A DNA stretch of 64,000 bases from Candidatus Fimadaptatus faecigallinarum (GTDB lineage Bacteria > Bacillota > Clostridia > Christensenellales > Aristaeellaceae), in the NCBI GenBank assembly GCA_018714445.1, contig DVNK01000051.1, positions 1 to 64,000 of the forward strand. The letters are read 5' to 3'. The translations under genes and the position numbers were made by a program. Below the pieces are notes generated by a model. The model worked only from the letters and a program-made list of their open reading frames with translations, had not been told where the DNA came from and ran no database searches. Below, one piece after another: positions 26,351 through 36,976 of the stretch; position 1 is the stretch's first letter, and each line of letters begins with the position of its first letter.

Positions 26351-27459
26351 GCCTTAACGCCTCCCCTGTCCAGCTTGTCGCCGCGCCACATTATCTTATA
26401 CTTGAAGAAGAACTCGCTGCCCAGCACGAAGAACAGCAGTATGCCCTGCAACACGTCCGCCGCAGCAGTGGATATGTTGTACGTCGACTGCACCGTGCCC
26501 GAACCCTTTTCAAGTATCGAAAACAGCGTAGTTACCAGCAGTATCGCCAGCGGATTGAGCTGGCCCAGATAGGCGATTATTATCGCCGTAAAGCCCACGC
26601 CGCCTGCAACCGAATCGGTCAGCGTCCGGTCTGGTCCGGCGACCTGTATCATGCCCGCCACGCCGCAGATCGCCGCCGACAGGAACATCGTGCGCATTAT
26701 AATAACCTTATTGTTCATGCCCGCATAGCGCGCAGTGCGCGAGTTGCCGCCGACGACGCTTATCTCATAGCCATGCTTGGTATAGTTCAGATATACATAC
26801 ACCAGCGCCACCAGCACCAGCGCAAATATCCAACCTATGTGCACGCCCAGCACCTTGGGCAGCTGCGCGCTCTTTTCAAACGTCGCAATGAAGTTAAATC
26901 CCATAGCCTCCGGGCTTTTCCAGGGGCCGTCGCGCAGGTACTGTATCAGATACAGCGCCACATAGTTGAGCATCAGCGTAAACAGCGTCTCGTTGGTGTC
27001 GAACCTGGCCTTGAAATACGCCGGTATCATGCCAAACAGTCCGCCACCTATAGCCGCCGCCAGGAACATTATCGTCAGCAGCAGCCACTGCGGCAGATAC
27101 GAGTAATTCAGCGCAAAGTATGTCGCGCATGTCGCGCCAAAGCAGATCTGACCCTCGGCACCGATGTTCCAGAAATGCATCCTGAACGCAAGCGTTATGC
27201 CCAGCGCCGATATCAGCAGCGGCACCGCCTGCTTTACGGTCTCGCGTATGACCATCTGCGAGCCCAGCGAGCCCGATATCATGGTGCCATAAACCGCAAA
27301 CGGATTATACCCCATCGCCAGTATGAACAGCCCGCCGGTAAACAGCGCCAACAGTATCGCCAGCACCCGGTATATAACCATCTGCCGACGCGATATGTGG
27401 CCGCGCTTGCCTATGTGTATTCCGCCCCATTTACTCATTGGCGCCGCCCTCCTCGACAA
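26347..27459 (-). CDS. ABC transporter permease, BMP/nucleoside family (NupP/YufP-like)
   Basis: 'LTLAFRMHFWNIGAEGQICFGATCATYFALN', 'AARYAGMNNKVIIMRTMFLSAAICGVAGMIQVAG'-type content; overlaps downstream permease. Confidence 0.9.
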   Translation of the reverse strand: MSRRAAPMSKWGGIHIGKRGHISRRQMVIYRVLAILLALFTGGLFILAMGYNPFAVYGTMISGSLGSQMVIRETVKQAVPLLISALGITLAFRMHFWNIGAEGQICFGATCATYFALNYSYLPQWLLLTIMFLAAAIGGGLFGMIPAYFKARFDTNETLFTLMLNYVALYLIQYLRDGPWKSPEAMGFNFIATFEKSAQLPKVLGVHIGWIFALVLVALVYVYLNYTKHGYEISVVGGNSRTARYAGMNNKVIIMRTMFLSAAICGVAGMIQVAGPDRTLTDSVAGGVGFTAIIIAYLGQLNPLAILLVTTLFSILEKGSGTVQSTYNISTAAADVLQGILLFFVLGSEFFFKYKIMWRGDKLDRGGVKA

Positions 27460-29062
27460 ATCCGGTCATGAGCGCGCCCAGCTTCTCCTTGAGTTGCTGA
27501 CGCAGGCGCATCTCACCCGAGTCCTCCTCGCTGTCCTCGTGGGATACGGAGAGCGCGTTGCCCTGCTCGTGCATCTCAGCGCGCACATCCAGTATGCCGG
27601 TCACGCGCCCGGCGCACATGACCATTATCCGGTCGCACAGCTCTATAAGCACATCCAGATCCTCGCCGACGAACAGCACGCCCACACCCTTGGCCTTCTG
27701 CTTGTTGAGCAGATCAAATATCTTATACGACGAGTTTATATCCAACCCGCGCACCGGATAAGCCACCAGCAGCACTTTGGGGTTCAGGTGTATCTCACGG
27801 CCGACCAGCACTTTCTGCACATTGCCGCCCGACAGCTGACCTACCGGATGCATGACGGAAGGCGTCGCTATCTCCAGTTCGTCCACGACCACCTTGGACA
27901 GCTTGCGCGCCGCTGCGCGGTCTACAAACATGCCGTGATTTTCCTGATAGCTCTTGAGCAGCACGTTGTCCGACACGCTCATGCTGCCCACCAGACCCAT
28001 GCCCAGCCGGTCCTCCGGCACGAAGGACATCGCCACGCCGCGCCGCATTATCTCGCGGGGGTTCAGTCCCTCAAGGTTCTGGCCTTCCAGCTGCACTTTG
28101 CCAAAGCTTATCACCTGCAATCCGGCTATCGCCTCGCACAACTCCTTCTGGCCCGAACCCGCTATGCCTGCCACGCCCAGTATCTCGCCCGTATCCAGCT
28201 CGAACGACACATCTGTCAAAGCCGGCAGGCCATCCTCGTCCTTTACACACAGGTTGGACACTTCCAGCAACCGCTCGGCCTTGCCGCGCGGCGTGCGCTC
28301 TATCTCCAGCTTCACGCTGCGGCCGACCATCAGCTCGGTCAGCTGTTTTACATTGGTCTCGGCCGTCACCACGCTGCCCACGCTCTCGCCCTTGCGCAGT
28401 ATCGTCACACGGTCGGAGATTGCCATAACCTCATTGAGCTTATGGGTTATTATGATTATCGCGCAGCCCTGCTGCTTCATGCGGCGCAGTATATCAAACA
28501 ATCCCCGGGTCTCCTGTGGAGTAAGCACCGCTGTCGGCTCGTCGAGTATCAGTATGTTGCAGCCGCGGTAGAGGACCTTGAGTATCTCCACAGTCTGCTT
28601 TTCTCCGACCGACATGCTGTGCACCGGCTTGTCCGGGTTTATGTCCAGCCCGAACTTCTCGCTCAGCGCGCGTATCTCACGCGTGAGCTCGCTTGAGCGC
28701 ACATGCTTGTGCGTGCCCAGCACTATGTTCTCCTTGGCGCTCATCACGTCCACAAGCTTGAAGTGCTGATGGATCATGCCCACGCCCTGCTCATATGCGT
28801 CGCGGGGCGAATGGATCTGCGTCAGCCGGCCGTTTATGTATATCTCGCCGGCGTCGGGACGGTATATGCCCGATATCATGTTCATAAGAGTGGTCTTGCC
28901 CGAACCGTTTTCGCCCAGCAGCGCGAGTATCTCGCCATGCCGAAGCGTAAAGTTTACATTGTTGTTGGCCAGTATCGAGCCAAAGCGCTTTACTATGCCC
29001 TTGAGCTCTATGGCATAAGGCTGCTCCTGTGCCACGGCATACACATCCCTTTCGTAAGCCAA
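27431..29062 (-). CDS. ABC transporter ATP-binding protein, BMP/nucleoside family (NupO/YufO-like, two ABC domains)
   Basis: 'LLGENGSGKTTLMNMISGIYRPDAGEIYINGR', 'SVGEKQTVEILKVLYRGCNILILDEPTAVLTPQE', second domain 'GVAGIAGSGQKELCEAIAGL', 'LSGGNVQKVLVGREI'. Confidence 0.94.
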   Translation of the reverse strand: MAYERDVYAVAQEQPYAIELKGIVKRFGSILANNNVNFTLRHGEILALLGENGSGKTTLMNMISGIYRPDAGEIYINGRLTQIHSPRDAYEQGVGMIHQHFKLVDVMSAKENIVLGTHKHVRSSELTREIRALSEKFGLDINPDKPVHSMSVGEKQTVEILKVLYRGCNILILDEPTAVLTPQETRGLFDILRRMKQQGCAIIIITHKLNEVMAISDRVTILRKGESVGSVVTAETNVKQLTELMVGRSVKLEIERTPRGKAERLLEVSNLCVKDEDGLPALTDVSFELDTGEILGVAGIAGSGQKELCEAIAGLQVISFGKVQLEGQNLEGLNPREIMRRGVAMSFVPEDRLGMGLVGSMSVSDNVLLKSYQENHGMFVDRAAARKLSKVVVDELEIATPSVMHPVGQLSGGNVQKVLVGREIHLNPKVLLVAYPVRGLDINSSYKIFDLLNKQKAKGVGVLFVGEDLDVLIELCDRIMVMCAGRVTGILDVRAEMHEQGNALSVSHEDSEEDSGEMRLRQQLKEKLGALMTGFVEEGGANE

Positions 29063-29147
29063 GTTTATAGGCGTGCCGGGTTGAACCGGCCAAGGCCCGG
29101 TCCGTCGCTTCGTGAGGCGCGGATGAGCACAGATTTATCAATGCCAA

Positions 29148-29181
29148 AGCGGCCGCCCCAAACGGAATTCGGAGCGGCCGC
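29148..29181 (-). terminator. Intercistronic hairpin between the BMP substrate-binding protein and the ATPase (possible attenuator)
   Basis: Minus strand GCGGCCGC-TCCGAATTCCGTTTGGG-GCGGCCGCTTTGG. Confidence 0.5.
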
Positions 29182-29196
29182 AAGGCAATGCTTATA

Positions 29197-30300
29197 TTAC
29201 GCGACGACAGCGCCCTCGACCAGCCAGTCGATGGAGGTTATCTCCGCGTCGGTCAGACGCTGACCTTCCTCAACGCGCACAACGCCGGTGTTATCCTTGA
29301 TCTCGCCGTCGAACACGTCAAACGAGCCGTCCATTATCTTGGCGGTCCACTCGTCTATTACCTCCTGAGTGCCCTCAGCGCAGTTCTTGGTCAGCGGCGA
29401 AAGGCCTACCATGCCTTCCTGCATGCCCAGGAAGTAGTTCTCGCAGGTCCAGGTGCCGTTGATCACGTTTTCCAGCTCGGCTTTGTATACGACAGTCCAG
29501 TTCCATATCGGAGCGCACAGATGCGCATCGGGCGCAGCCTCGGTCATGTCGGCATTGTAACCGCAGCCCCACACGCCGGCTTCCTGAGCGGCGACCATGG
29601 CCATCGTCGAATCCTGATGCTGCGCTATAACGTCGCAGCCCATGTCTATCAGCGCGTCAGCGGTCTGGCGCTCGATGGTGGGATCATACCAGGTGTTGGT
29701 GTACTTTACGTACACGGTCGCGTCGGGATTGACCGCGCGCACGCCCAGCGTGAAAGCGTCTATGCCGCCGTTGCACTCGGGATTATCCATCGCCGAGACA
29801 TAGCCGATCTTGTTGGTCTGGGTCTTCATGCCCGCCGCCAGGCCGGACAGGAAGCGCGGCTGATAGATGCGGCCAAAGTAGTTATTCATGTTCACGCCAT
29901 TGTTTATGTAGCCCGAGCAATGCGAGAATATGACCTCGGGATACTCCTCAGCGATGGGCTCCATGTAGTACATGTGGCCAAAGCTGTCGGCGAAGATTAT
30001 CTGGCAGCCCGCCTCGACCAGCTCGCGCAGCGCGGTCTCGCAGGTCGCGTCCTCGGGCACGTTGGTCTTTTTGATGACCTGGCTCTCGTCCAGGCCCAGC
30101 TCTTTAACCGCCGTCATCAGCGCGTTGTCATGCGTGTAGTTGTAGCCGCCGTCGGAAGTGTCGCCGACGTAAATCATGCCTATCTTGAGATCTTCCTTGG
30201 CTACTGCCGGGAAAGCGCTCGCAGCCTCTTCGGCCTGCGCCGGAACCATGACCAGCGCCATCATCATAACCAGGGCCAAGGCCAGCATCTTCTTGAACAT
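29197..30300 (-). CDS. BMP family ABC transporter substrate-binding protein
   Basis: 'LKIGMIYVGDTSDGGYNYTHDNALMTAVKELGL', 'IIFADSFGHMYYMEPIAEEYPEVIFSHCSGY'; start refined to MFKKMLALALVMMM at 30300. Confidence 0.93.
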   Translation of the reverse strand: MFKKMLALALVMMMALVMVPAQAEEAASAFPAVAKEDLKIGMIYVGDTSDGGYNYTHDNALMTAVKELGLDESQVIKKTNVPEDATCETALRELVEAGCQIIFADSFGHMYYMEPIAEEYPEVIFSHCSGYINNGVNMNNYFGRIYQPRFLSGLAAGMKTQTNKIGYVSAMDNPECNGGIDAFTLGVRAVNPDATVYVKYTNTWYDPTIERQTADALIDMGCDVIAQHQDSTMAMVAAQEAGVWGCGYNADMTEAAPDAHLCAPIWNWTVVYKAELENVINGTWTCENYFLGMQEGMVGLSPLTKNCAEGTQEVIDEWTAKIMDGSFDVFDGEIKDNTGVVRVEEGQRLTDAEITSIDWLVEGAVVA

Positions 30301-30352
30301 GTGCTCTCTCCTCCATAGTTTTCTGACGGCATATGCCGCCGGATTCAGCTCA

Positions 30353-30381
30353 AGTATACTCCATTTAAGGCCAACTTTCAA
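30353..30381 (-). promoter_or_regulatory. Promoter of the BMP transporter operon
   Basis: Minus strand TTGAAA - 17 nt - TATACT. Confidence 0.65.
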
Positions 30382-30470
30382 CGAACATTCGATTACTTTT
30401 TTGATTTTTAGTTGGGATTTTGCAAATTTGTATACTTACGTGCCCCAAATATGTGCATAATGCGGCGAAA

Positions 30471-31511
30471 TCAGTCAAACAATGCCTCAAACTCCGCCGA
30501 GCCCAGGTAGGCCGTCTCAAGCGCGGTCATGTCCCCGCCCGAGACGTACAGCCGCATATCCTCGCGCGCAGGCAGCATAAGCGCCATGTCCAGCCGCGAC
30601 TGTGCGTCCTCGGACGCAAGGTAAGCAACCACCTCACGGCAGACATCTGCGCGCGCCTGCGCATCCTCCAGCCCGGTGTCGACTATCGCAGCGGCAAAGT
30701 ACTGATCGGTATATCCGATCTGAGATGGGTAAAACTTCCATGGCGGCGCAGTTCCTTCGGCGTCGAGCAGCGCTATCTGGCGCAACTGCCACTGGCTGGC
30801 GGGTATGCACGCGACCATGCCCTGCTTAAAGTCAGCCCAAGCCTGAGTAACCGTGCACTCAAGGTAATCGTCGGGCAACAGCTCGCCCGCAGTCGGCAGT
30901 CCTCCCAGCATCTCAGCCGTAACCTCCGCCCAGCGCGCCTCGCCCGGCACCTGCAACGCATACGTCCCGCTTTTGCGCCGTGTGGGCGCGCTGTACACGC
31001 TCTCAAGCGCCTGCTGCCAGTCGCCGGGCAGTTCGGCCATCAGATCTGAATTTATCAGCAATCCATAACCGCCATAGCACAGCGGCGTCGCATACTGCGT
31101 CTCGCCGACCATGCACGCCTCGCACAGCGCGTCGATGAGCCCCTCCGATTCCTGGGCTATGAGCCCCTGCACATCCTTGAGCGCACCGGGCGTGAATATC
31201 AGCATGTCCGGACGCGGCGAGTCCTGATAGCGCAAGAGCGCCGCCGACGACACTGTCTCGACATGTATATACACGCCCGAATTTCGCTTCTCGAACGCGC
31301 TCAGGCACTCGTTCAGCCAGGGCACTATCGATCCGGTACCGCTTTTAAACCCCTGATATACCTGCAAACGCACCACGCCCGACCACCCTTCGTACGGACG
31401 CGAGGTCAGTCCCTCGGGCGGCGCGGGCAGTTTCTCGACCAGTACCGGGCTAAATGCCGCAAGCAACACACAAAAGATCGTACACAAAGCGCAAACGGCG
31501 CGTCGAAGCAT
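30471..31511 (-). CDS. Extracellular solute-binding-like protein
   Basis: N-terminal signal/TM; 'LNECLSAFEKRNSGVYIHVETV', 'YGGYGLLINSDLMAELPGDWQQALES' resemble family-1 SBPs. Confidence 0.6.
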   Translation of the reverse strand: MLRRAVCALCTIFCVLLAAFSPVLVEKLPAPPEGLTSRPYEGWSGVVRLQVYQGFKSGTGSIVPWLNECLSAFEKRNSGVYIHVETVSSAALLRYQDSPRPDMLIFTPGALKDVQGLIAQESEGLIDALCEACMVGETQYATPLCYGGYGLLINSDLMAELPGDWQQALESVYSAPTRRKSGTYALQVPGEARWAEVTAEMLGGLPTAGELLPDDYLECTVTQAWADFKQGMVACIPASQWQLRQIALLDAEGTAPPWKFYPSQIGYTDQYFAAAIVDTGLEDAQARADVCREVVAYLASEDAQSRLDMALMLPAREDMRLYVSGGDMTALETAYLGSAEFEALFD

Positions 31512-31571
31512 ACCAATTCCACCCCCATGGGTGATTGTATGCCCCGACGCGCCGCAGCTTGCACGTTCTGC

Positions 31572-31886
31572 CTATTGGATATTCAGCTTTGTCATCAGCC
31601 AGTCGGTCACCTGCGCCAGCAACTCGGGATTGCCAAAGTACACGTACAGCATCGCCATCAGCGCGCCTACGCTCACCAGCGCGCACAGTATGCTCAGCGC
31701 CGTGTATATCGCATAACGCGCGCGGTTGCCCGGCACATACGACGATAACACGCCGAACAACCCTCCCAGCGACAGCAGCGCTCCCAGCCCCGGTACCCAG
31801 CACACCATGACCCCCGCCACTGACATCACCATGCCCCGCCCCAGCTTGCGCCTCTGTGCGGGATTGGCCATATTCTCCTCAGACAT
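31572..31886 (-). CDS. Small integral membrane protein
   Basis: 104 aa with three hydrophobic segments; consistent with neighbouring codon usage. Confidence 0.55.
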   Translation of the reverse strand: MSEENMANPAQRRKLGRGMVMSVAGVMVCWVPGLGALLSLGGLFGVLSSYVPGNRARYAIYTALSILCALVSVGALMAMLYVYFGNPELLAQVTDWLMTKLNIQ

Positions 31887-32017
31887 TTGCGGCCTCCATA
31901 TGCGTCATGTATTTAGCAAATTTTGAGCCGATCGCTGCCCCAATCGCGGCAGACCTCTACCCGCCTTACCCGTGAACCGGCCGCACATGATCCGTTCGTA
32001 CGCAGTGGAATGGCGCC

Positions 32018-34288
32018 TTATCCGTTCAGCAGCTCCAGCAGCTCGTTCAACTGCTCCTCGCCAAACAGACCGCCCGACAGCATCGACAGACCCCTCAGCG
32101 GCATGTACTCCATCATGCGCCGCATCATGTTCGCCATATCGGCATCGTCGTCGGGCTTTTCCATCGCGCCCAGGAACGCATCCAGCAGCGGCTTTACGCG
32201 CTCGCACGCCGCCTCGTCGCGAAGTATCGCGCCCAGGCAAGAATTGCGGTCGTACACGGGGCGATAGGCGCTGGTAGAATGCAGCGTCACGTCAAACGCC
32301 GCGCGCACATCCTGGCTCGACGCGCACACGAGCAAGCGGTATTTGCCGCTATCTGTGACGAATGCGCCTGCCTTTTCGTTCCAGTACGAGAACGCGCGCA
32401 TGTTAAGATTCAGCTTCACATGCCCGCTCTGACCGGGTTCCAGCTTTACCTTGGCAAATCCCTTCAACTCCATGCGCGGCTTGAGCGCCGTGCCGCACAG
32501 CTTTTGCACATACACCTGCACTACCTCAGCGCCCGCGCGCTCGCCCGCGTTGCGCACATCCAGCTCAACGCTCACGCCCTGCGCGTCGGTAAACTCCTCG
32601 GCACTGACGCGCGCATTCTCGTATTCAAAGCGAGTGTAGCTCAGACCGTGTCCAAATGGGAACCTCACGCCGCCATCCGGCCGGTTCATCATGCCGTAAT
32701 AGCGATATCCCACGAATATATCTTCATTATAGTGCACCTTCTCCCCATCGCCCGGGAAGTTCAGGTAGCACGGCGTGTCCTCCAGTCTGTACGGGAACGA
32801 CTCGGCCAGCTTGCCCGACGGGTTCGCCTCGCCGCACAGCAACCGCGCCAATGCCTCGCCGCCGCCCTGTCCGCCCAGGTAAGCCATCATTATGGCGTTT
32901 ACGCTGTCCGCCCATGGCAGCTCGACCGGCGCGCCACACTCCAGCACGACCGTCACACGCTTACTCGGCAGCGCCGCAATGCGCTCAATAAGCGCACTCT
33001 GAGCCTCCGGCAGGCGCATATCTGTGCGATCACCGCCTTCGGTATCGTAATAGCCCGCAAATACGATTATGTCGTCGCAATCGTTAGCCGCCAAAATCGC
33101 CTCATCCAGCAGCGCAGCCGCGTCGGCCCCGCTTGCAGTGTCGCCCGCCTCCAGCCCGGACGCATCGTATCCGCGCACATACGTCAGTTCCGGAAAGCGC
33201 GCCTTCAGACAGTCAAGCGGCAAGGCCAGCTGCGTTGGCTTTATATGAGATGAACCGCCGCCCTGGTATATCGGCCGCGCGGCCAACTCGCCCACAACGC
33301 ACAGCTTGCCCGGCTTGAGTGGCAACATGCCGTCATTTTTGAGCAGCACCATCGTCTCAAGCGCCGCATCTACCGCCAAAGCGTGATGCTCAGCCGCGTC
33401 GACGCGCACATCCTGCCTGTGATTGCGCGCCGACCAGTCCAGCACGCCCAACAGCCGCTCGACCGCGCGATCCAGTATACGCTCATCCAGGCTGCCATCC
33501 TTTACCGCGTTCACCAGCTTTTTAGCGCCTTCGCCGCCGTCGCCCGGCATCTGCAGCTCAAGCCCCGCTTCAAGTGCCGGCACGCGCTGATCCACCGCGC
33601 CCCAGTCGCTCATGACAAAGCCCTTAAAGCCCCATTCGCCGCGCAGCAGCTCGTCCAACAGCCATTTATTCTGGCACGCATATACGCCGTTCACGCGATT
33701 ATATGAACACATGAAGGTCTTGGGATCGGCGCGCCGCGCGACCTGCTCGAATGGATAGAGATATATCTCGCGCAACGCGCGCTCGGACACCCGCGCGTCT
33801 ATCGTCATGCGCGCAGTCTCCTGGTTATTGACCGCATAGTGTTTGACGGACGTGGCCACGCCTTCGCCCTGCATCGCGTTCACATAGCTAACCGCCATCT
33901 CGCCCGCAAGGTATGGATCTTCGCTCAGATACTCGAAATTGCGCCCGCACAGCGGCGAGCGCTTTATGTTGATCGCCGGGCCCAGCACTATTCCCACGTT
34001 CTGCGCCTGGGCCTCGTGCGCTATCGCGCGCGCCACCCGTGCCGCCAGGTCGGTGTTCCAGCTGGAACACAATCCCGCGCCCGACGGGAAGCAAGTCGCC
34101 GGCTCGGAATCGTTTATGCCCAGATGGTCTGCCGCCTCCGACTGCTTGCGCAGGCCATGCGGGCCGTCAGTCATCATGACCGATGGTATATTTGCCTCCG
34201 GCACCGCGCACGCATGCCAGAAATCCCGCCCCACGCACAGCGCAGCCTTTTCTTCAAGCGTCATGTGCCTTATAACTTCTTCGTACAT
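32018..34288 (-). CDS. Glycoside hydrolase family 3 (beta-glucosidase type)
   Basis: 'MTDGPHGLRKQ', 'KHYAVNNQETARM', 'GFKGFVMSDWGAVDQRVPALEAGLELQMPGD', C-terminal Fn3-like domain. Confidence 0.94.
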   Translation of the reverse strand: MYEEVIRHMTLEEKAALCVGRDFWHACAVPEANIPSVMMTDGPHGLRKQSEAADHLGINDSEPATCFPSGAGLCSSWNTDLAARVARAIAHEAQAQNVGIVLGPAINIKRSPLCGRNFEYLSEDPYLAGEMAVSYVNAMQGEGVATSVKHYAVNNQETARMTIDARVSERALREIYLYPFEQVARRADPKTFMCSYNRVNGVYACQNKWLLDELLRGEWGFKGFVMSDWGAVDQRVPALEAGLELQMPGDGGEGAKKLVNAVKDGSLDERILDRAVERLLGVLDWSARNHRQDVRVDAAEHHALAVDAALETMVLLKNDGMLPLKPGKLCVVGELAARPIYQGGGSSHIKPTQLALPLDCLKARFPELTYVRGYDASGLEAGDTASGADAAALLDEAILAANDCDDIIVFAGYYDTEGGDRTDMRLPEAQSALIERIAALPSKRVTVVLECGAPVELPWADSVNAIMMAYLGGQGGGEALARLLCGEANPSGKLAESFPYRLEDTPCYLNFPGDGEKVHYNEDIFVGYRYYGMMNRPDGGVRFPFGHGLSYTRFEYENARVSAEEFTDAQGVSVELDVRNAGERAGAEVVQVYVQKLCGTALKPRMELKGFAKVKLEPGQSGHVKLNLNMRAFSYWNEKAGAFVTDSGKYRLLVCASSQDVRAAFDVTLHSTSAYRPVYDRNSCLGAILRDEAACERVKPLLDAFLGAMEKPDDDADMANMMRRMMEYMPLRGLSMLSGGLFGEEQLNELLELLNG

Positions 34289-34482
34289 ATATGCGCCTCC
34301 TGCTGACGTTTATTTGCGTGCGTCGCTGCCGCATTATCTGACTCGCGCCCGGTTTATTATGCGCTATCCGGGCCATGAACACTCATTTGACTATCGATCA
34401 ATTTCATGTGGTATCCAAAACAGGTCTGATATCTGTCATCAACAGCAAGCCCGTTCATCCATATTAACGTTTTGACTCTTGG

Positions 34483-35514
34483 TCAAAACTGTTCTCTTCG
34501 CGCCTTTGGCTTGCGAAAGCGCATCAATGCCGCCTTTTTGCCGTTTACGAATATGTCAAGCCGGCCCTCCGGCAGCAGGCCAACCTGCCGTGCCGCGCGC
34601 ATCAGCTCTGACTTTGCCGCCGACAGCATGACCAGCGTACCACCCGGCCGCAATACCCGCGCGATCTCGGTCAACGCATCCAAATAAAACGCCGCGATGT
34701 CCGGATAGCGCTCCGCGTCATACACTCCCCAAGGCGGATCGGTTATAACGCGGTCAATCGAATTGTCTGGCAGCGCATTCATATGCCGCGCATCCCAGCG
34801 TTCAAGCTGCGCCGCACCGCGCTGAACATGCTCCGCCAGTGCACGCCGGAGTTTGCGCACCGCGGCCTCATCGATGTCGCCTGCCAACACCCGTATGCCG
34901 CGATGCATCGCAAACAGCTGCATCGGTATCGAGCCATGGCCTGCAAACGGATCCAACACCGTGTCACGCGGACCTACGCCCGCATATACGCACATGCAAC
35001 GCGCCAGCTCCGGCCGCAATGCACCGCGCGGCAGATCGCGCTCAGTCTGCTCGCGCCGGTTGACCAACATGCAGTACAGCCCTATATTCTCTGAGCGGAT
35101 GATGTACCAGAACTCCCAGTCCGGATTCTCGCGGTCAACTCTGAGCCGCGCTCGCCGTGATATCAGCTGCTCTGCCTGTGCATGCAGCGCCGGGTCCACA
35201 TGCTCAAGCCGCCCATTGCGCTGAAACCTCACGCGGAAGCTCTGCCCTGCGCGCACCCGAGACATGTAAATCGGTTCCGCCTTGCCCGCCTGCAACACCA
35301 TCGAGCGAAATGTTGGACTGTTCTGCCGCGCAAGCACGAGATACGTGTTTGCAAATATGCCCGGACGTGCCAACTGCTCAGGTTTGCCCTCAAAGCGGTA
35401 GACTATCAGGCCATTGTATATGTCGTAGATCTGGCTGCCGCGCAGCAGCCGCGGAAAGCACTCCTTGACCAGCGGCTCCAGACCGCTGGTGAATGTTGAT
35501 GCGTATATCGGCAT
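34483..35514 (-). CDS. THUMP-type/TRM11-like SAM-dependent RNA methyltransferase
   Basis: 'VLDPFAGHGSIPMQL', 'RVITDPPWGVYD', 'RPGGTLVMLSAAKSELM'; N-terminal 'YASTFTSGLEPLVKECF'. Confidence 0.82.
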   Translation of the reverse strand: MPIYASTFTSGLEPLVKECFPRLLRGSQIYDIYNGLIVYRFEGKPEQLARPGIFANTYLVLARQNSPTFRSMVLQAGKAEPIYMSRVRAGQSFRVRFQRNGRLEHVDPALHAQAEQLISRRARLRVDRENPDWEFWYIIRSENIGLYCMLVNRREQTERDLPRGALRPELARCMCVYAGVGPRDTVLDPFAGHGSIPMQLFAMHRGIRVLAGDIDEAAVRKLRRALAEHVQRGAAQLERWDARHMNALPDNSIDRVITDPPWGVYDAERYPDIAAFYLDALTEIARVLRPGGTLVMLSAAKSELMRAARQVGLLPEGRLDIFVNGKKAALMRFRKPKARREQF

Positions 35515-35710
35515 AGATAACCTCCACACCGCGCCGTCCTGAACCGCTCAGGATCCAGCCGCGCAAGAGCCGCCAGGCCCATTGCAACTGCCCGCGACCG
35601 CACGCCGCTCTGCGCGATCATATCATTATATTACACAAATACCAAACGCCTAATGCGATTGTCACGGCTTATGTCGGCAGATGCATTGCTGCCGTTAGCC
35701 CAATATGCGC

Positions 35711-36820
35711 TCACTCGTCGCCGTTGTCAAAGAAATCGTCGCCGTCTCCGCCGGCAAACTTGTCGTGCATCCACTTTGAAATCGCGCCATGCGAACCAAA
35801 CAGCGCACTGGCTAGACCTATAAGCGCGACCGGCAGCCTGAACATCGCCACAGCCACTGCCATCATCGGCCCGCGCAATCCTCGCCTCATGCCGTACTCG
35901 CGCAGCCGCCGCTCAAGTACCGCCACGCCCTGAACGCACATCAGCACATAAACGCACTGCTTTATGGCGTAGTCGACGCCATACCACCACTCGGGCATAA
36001 ACACAACTATCATGGAAGTGATGATGTACAGCCCACATGAGTACAGCGTGGTCTCCGCGCTCAGGTACCAGTCGCGCAGCGGCACAAACGGCACCTCCGG
36101 CTCCTCGCCGCGCCGGACCGCGGCCATGCGCGGCCATGCAGTCATTATAATACCCACAGCCAGTGCCGATGAAGCCACATTGCCCGTCACCTCGTAGTTG
36201 ACTACTAACTTGAGCGTGTAGATGACGTACTCTATGCAGCGCGTATACAGCTCCGCCGACGGCGACTCGGCCAGTTCCATAATAAGCGACTCGCTGAGCA
36301 GCCCGCGCGACGCCAACAGCGACAGCAGTTGCAGCCGGTTTTGAGCCGCCGCAAACAAGCCGCTCAGTCCACTCAAGCCCTGCGTCATCTGCGCATCCCA
36401 AAGCCGTTGTACGTAATCCGCCTCTACATCGGCTATGCCGCCGTGGAACAGGCGCACAAGCGCCAACGCGCACACCCCCAGCGCCATGAATGCACCGATG
36501 TTTATGGCTGCGGCACGCTTAAATTCCACACGCCGCCGATACGTTATGTACTGCACCACAACCGGCAGTGCCAGCCCGATCAGCGCCGCGCCCGCCATGA
36601 CCGCGTCCATGCTGATAAACGCGCATACTACCGCGCCCAGCGCACCGGCAGCCGCCCACTGCCACCCCGAGTATACGCTCACAAACGCCAGCAGCGCCGG
36701 CACAAACGCTATCGCCCGCGGGTAAAATACCGCAAGCGGCAGCATGAACCAGGCCGCTGCACACGACGCCACACACCCAAACACACCCAGCACATGCCGG
36801 GACCAATCATCATAATTCAA
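35711..36820 (-). CDS. Polytopic membrane protein (YybS/DUF2232-like)
   Basis: Multiple TM helices, 'LPLAVFYPRAIAFVPALLAF' and conserved length; family assignment tentative. Confidence 0.55.
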   Translation of the reverse strand: MNYDDWSRHVLGVFGCVASCAAAWFMLPLAVFYPRAIAFVPALLAFVSVYSGWQWAAAGALGAVVCAFISMDAVMAGAALIGLALPVVVQYITYRRRVEFKRAAAINIGAFMALGVCALALVRLFHGGIADVEADYVQRLWDAQMTQGLSGLSGLFAAAQNRLQLLSLLASRGLLSESLIMELAESPSAELYTRCIEYVIYTLKLVVNYEVTGNVASSALAVGIIMTAWPRMAAVRRGEEPEVPFVPLRDWYLSAETTLYSCGLYIITSMIVVFMPEWWYGVDYAIKQCVYVLMCVQGVAVLERRLREYGMRRGLRGPMMAVAVAMFRLPVALIGLASALFGSHGAISKWMHDKFAGGDGDDFFDNGDE

Positions 36821-36976
36821 CCGCTCTACCTCCGCGCGCAGCCCGGTCGCACGCCCATGCGCCTCGCCGCGATGGTTTGATTATACCATACTTTGCCTGT
36901 GATGTAAATGCAGCGCATGTGTTGTAACATTGCCGCCATAACAGGATTGGAGTCATTCGTGTTTATGTATTCTTCT

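Noticed and set aside
34469-34489. Inverted repeat GTTTTGAC-TCTTG-GTCAAAAC as an operator
   Set aside because: It spans the end of the minus-strand RNA methyltransferase gene and is more simply a weak terminator or chance hairpin.
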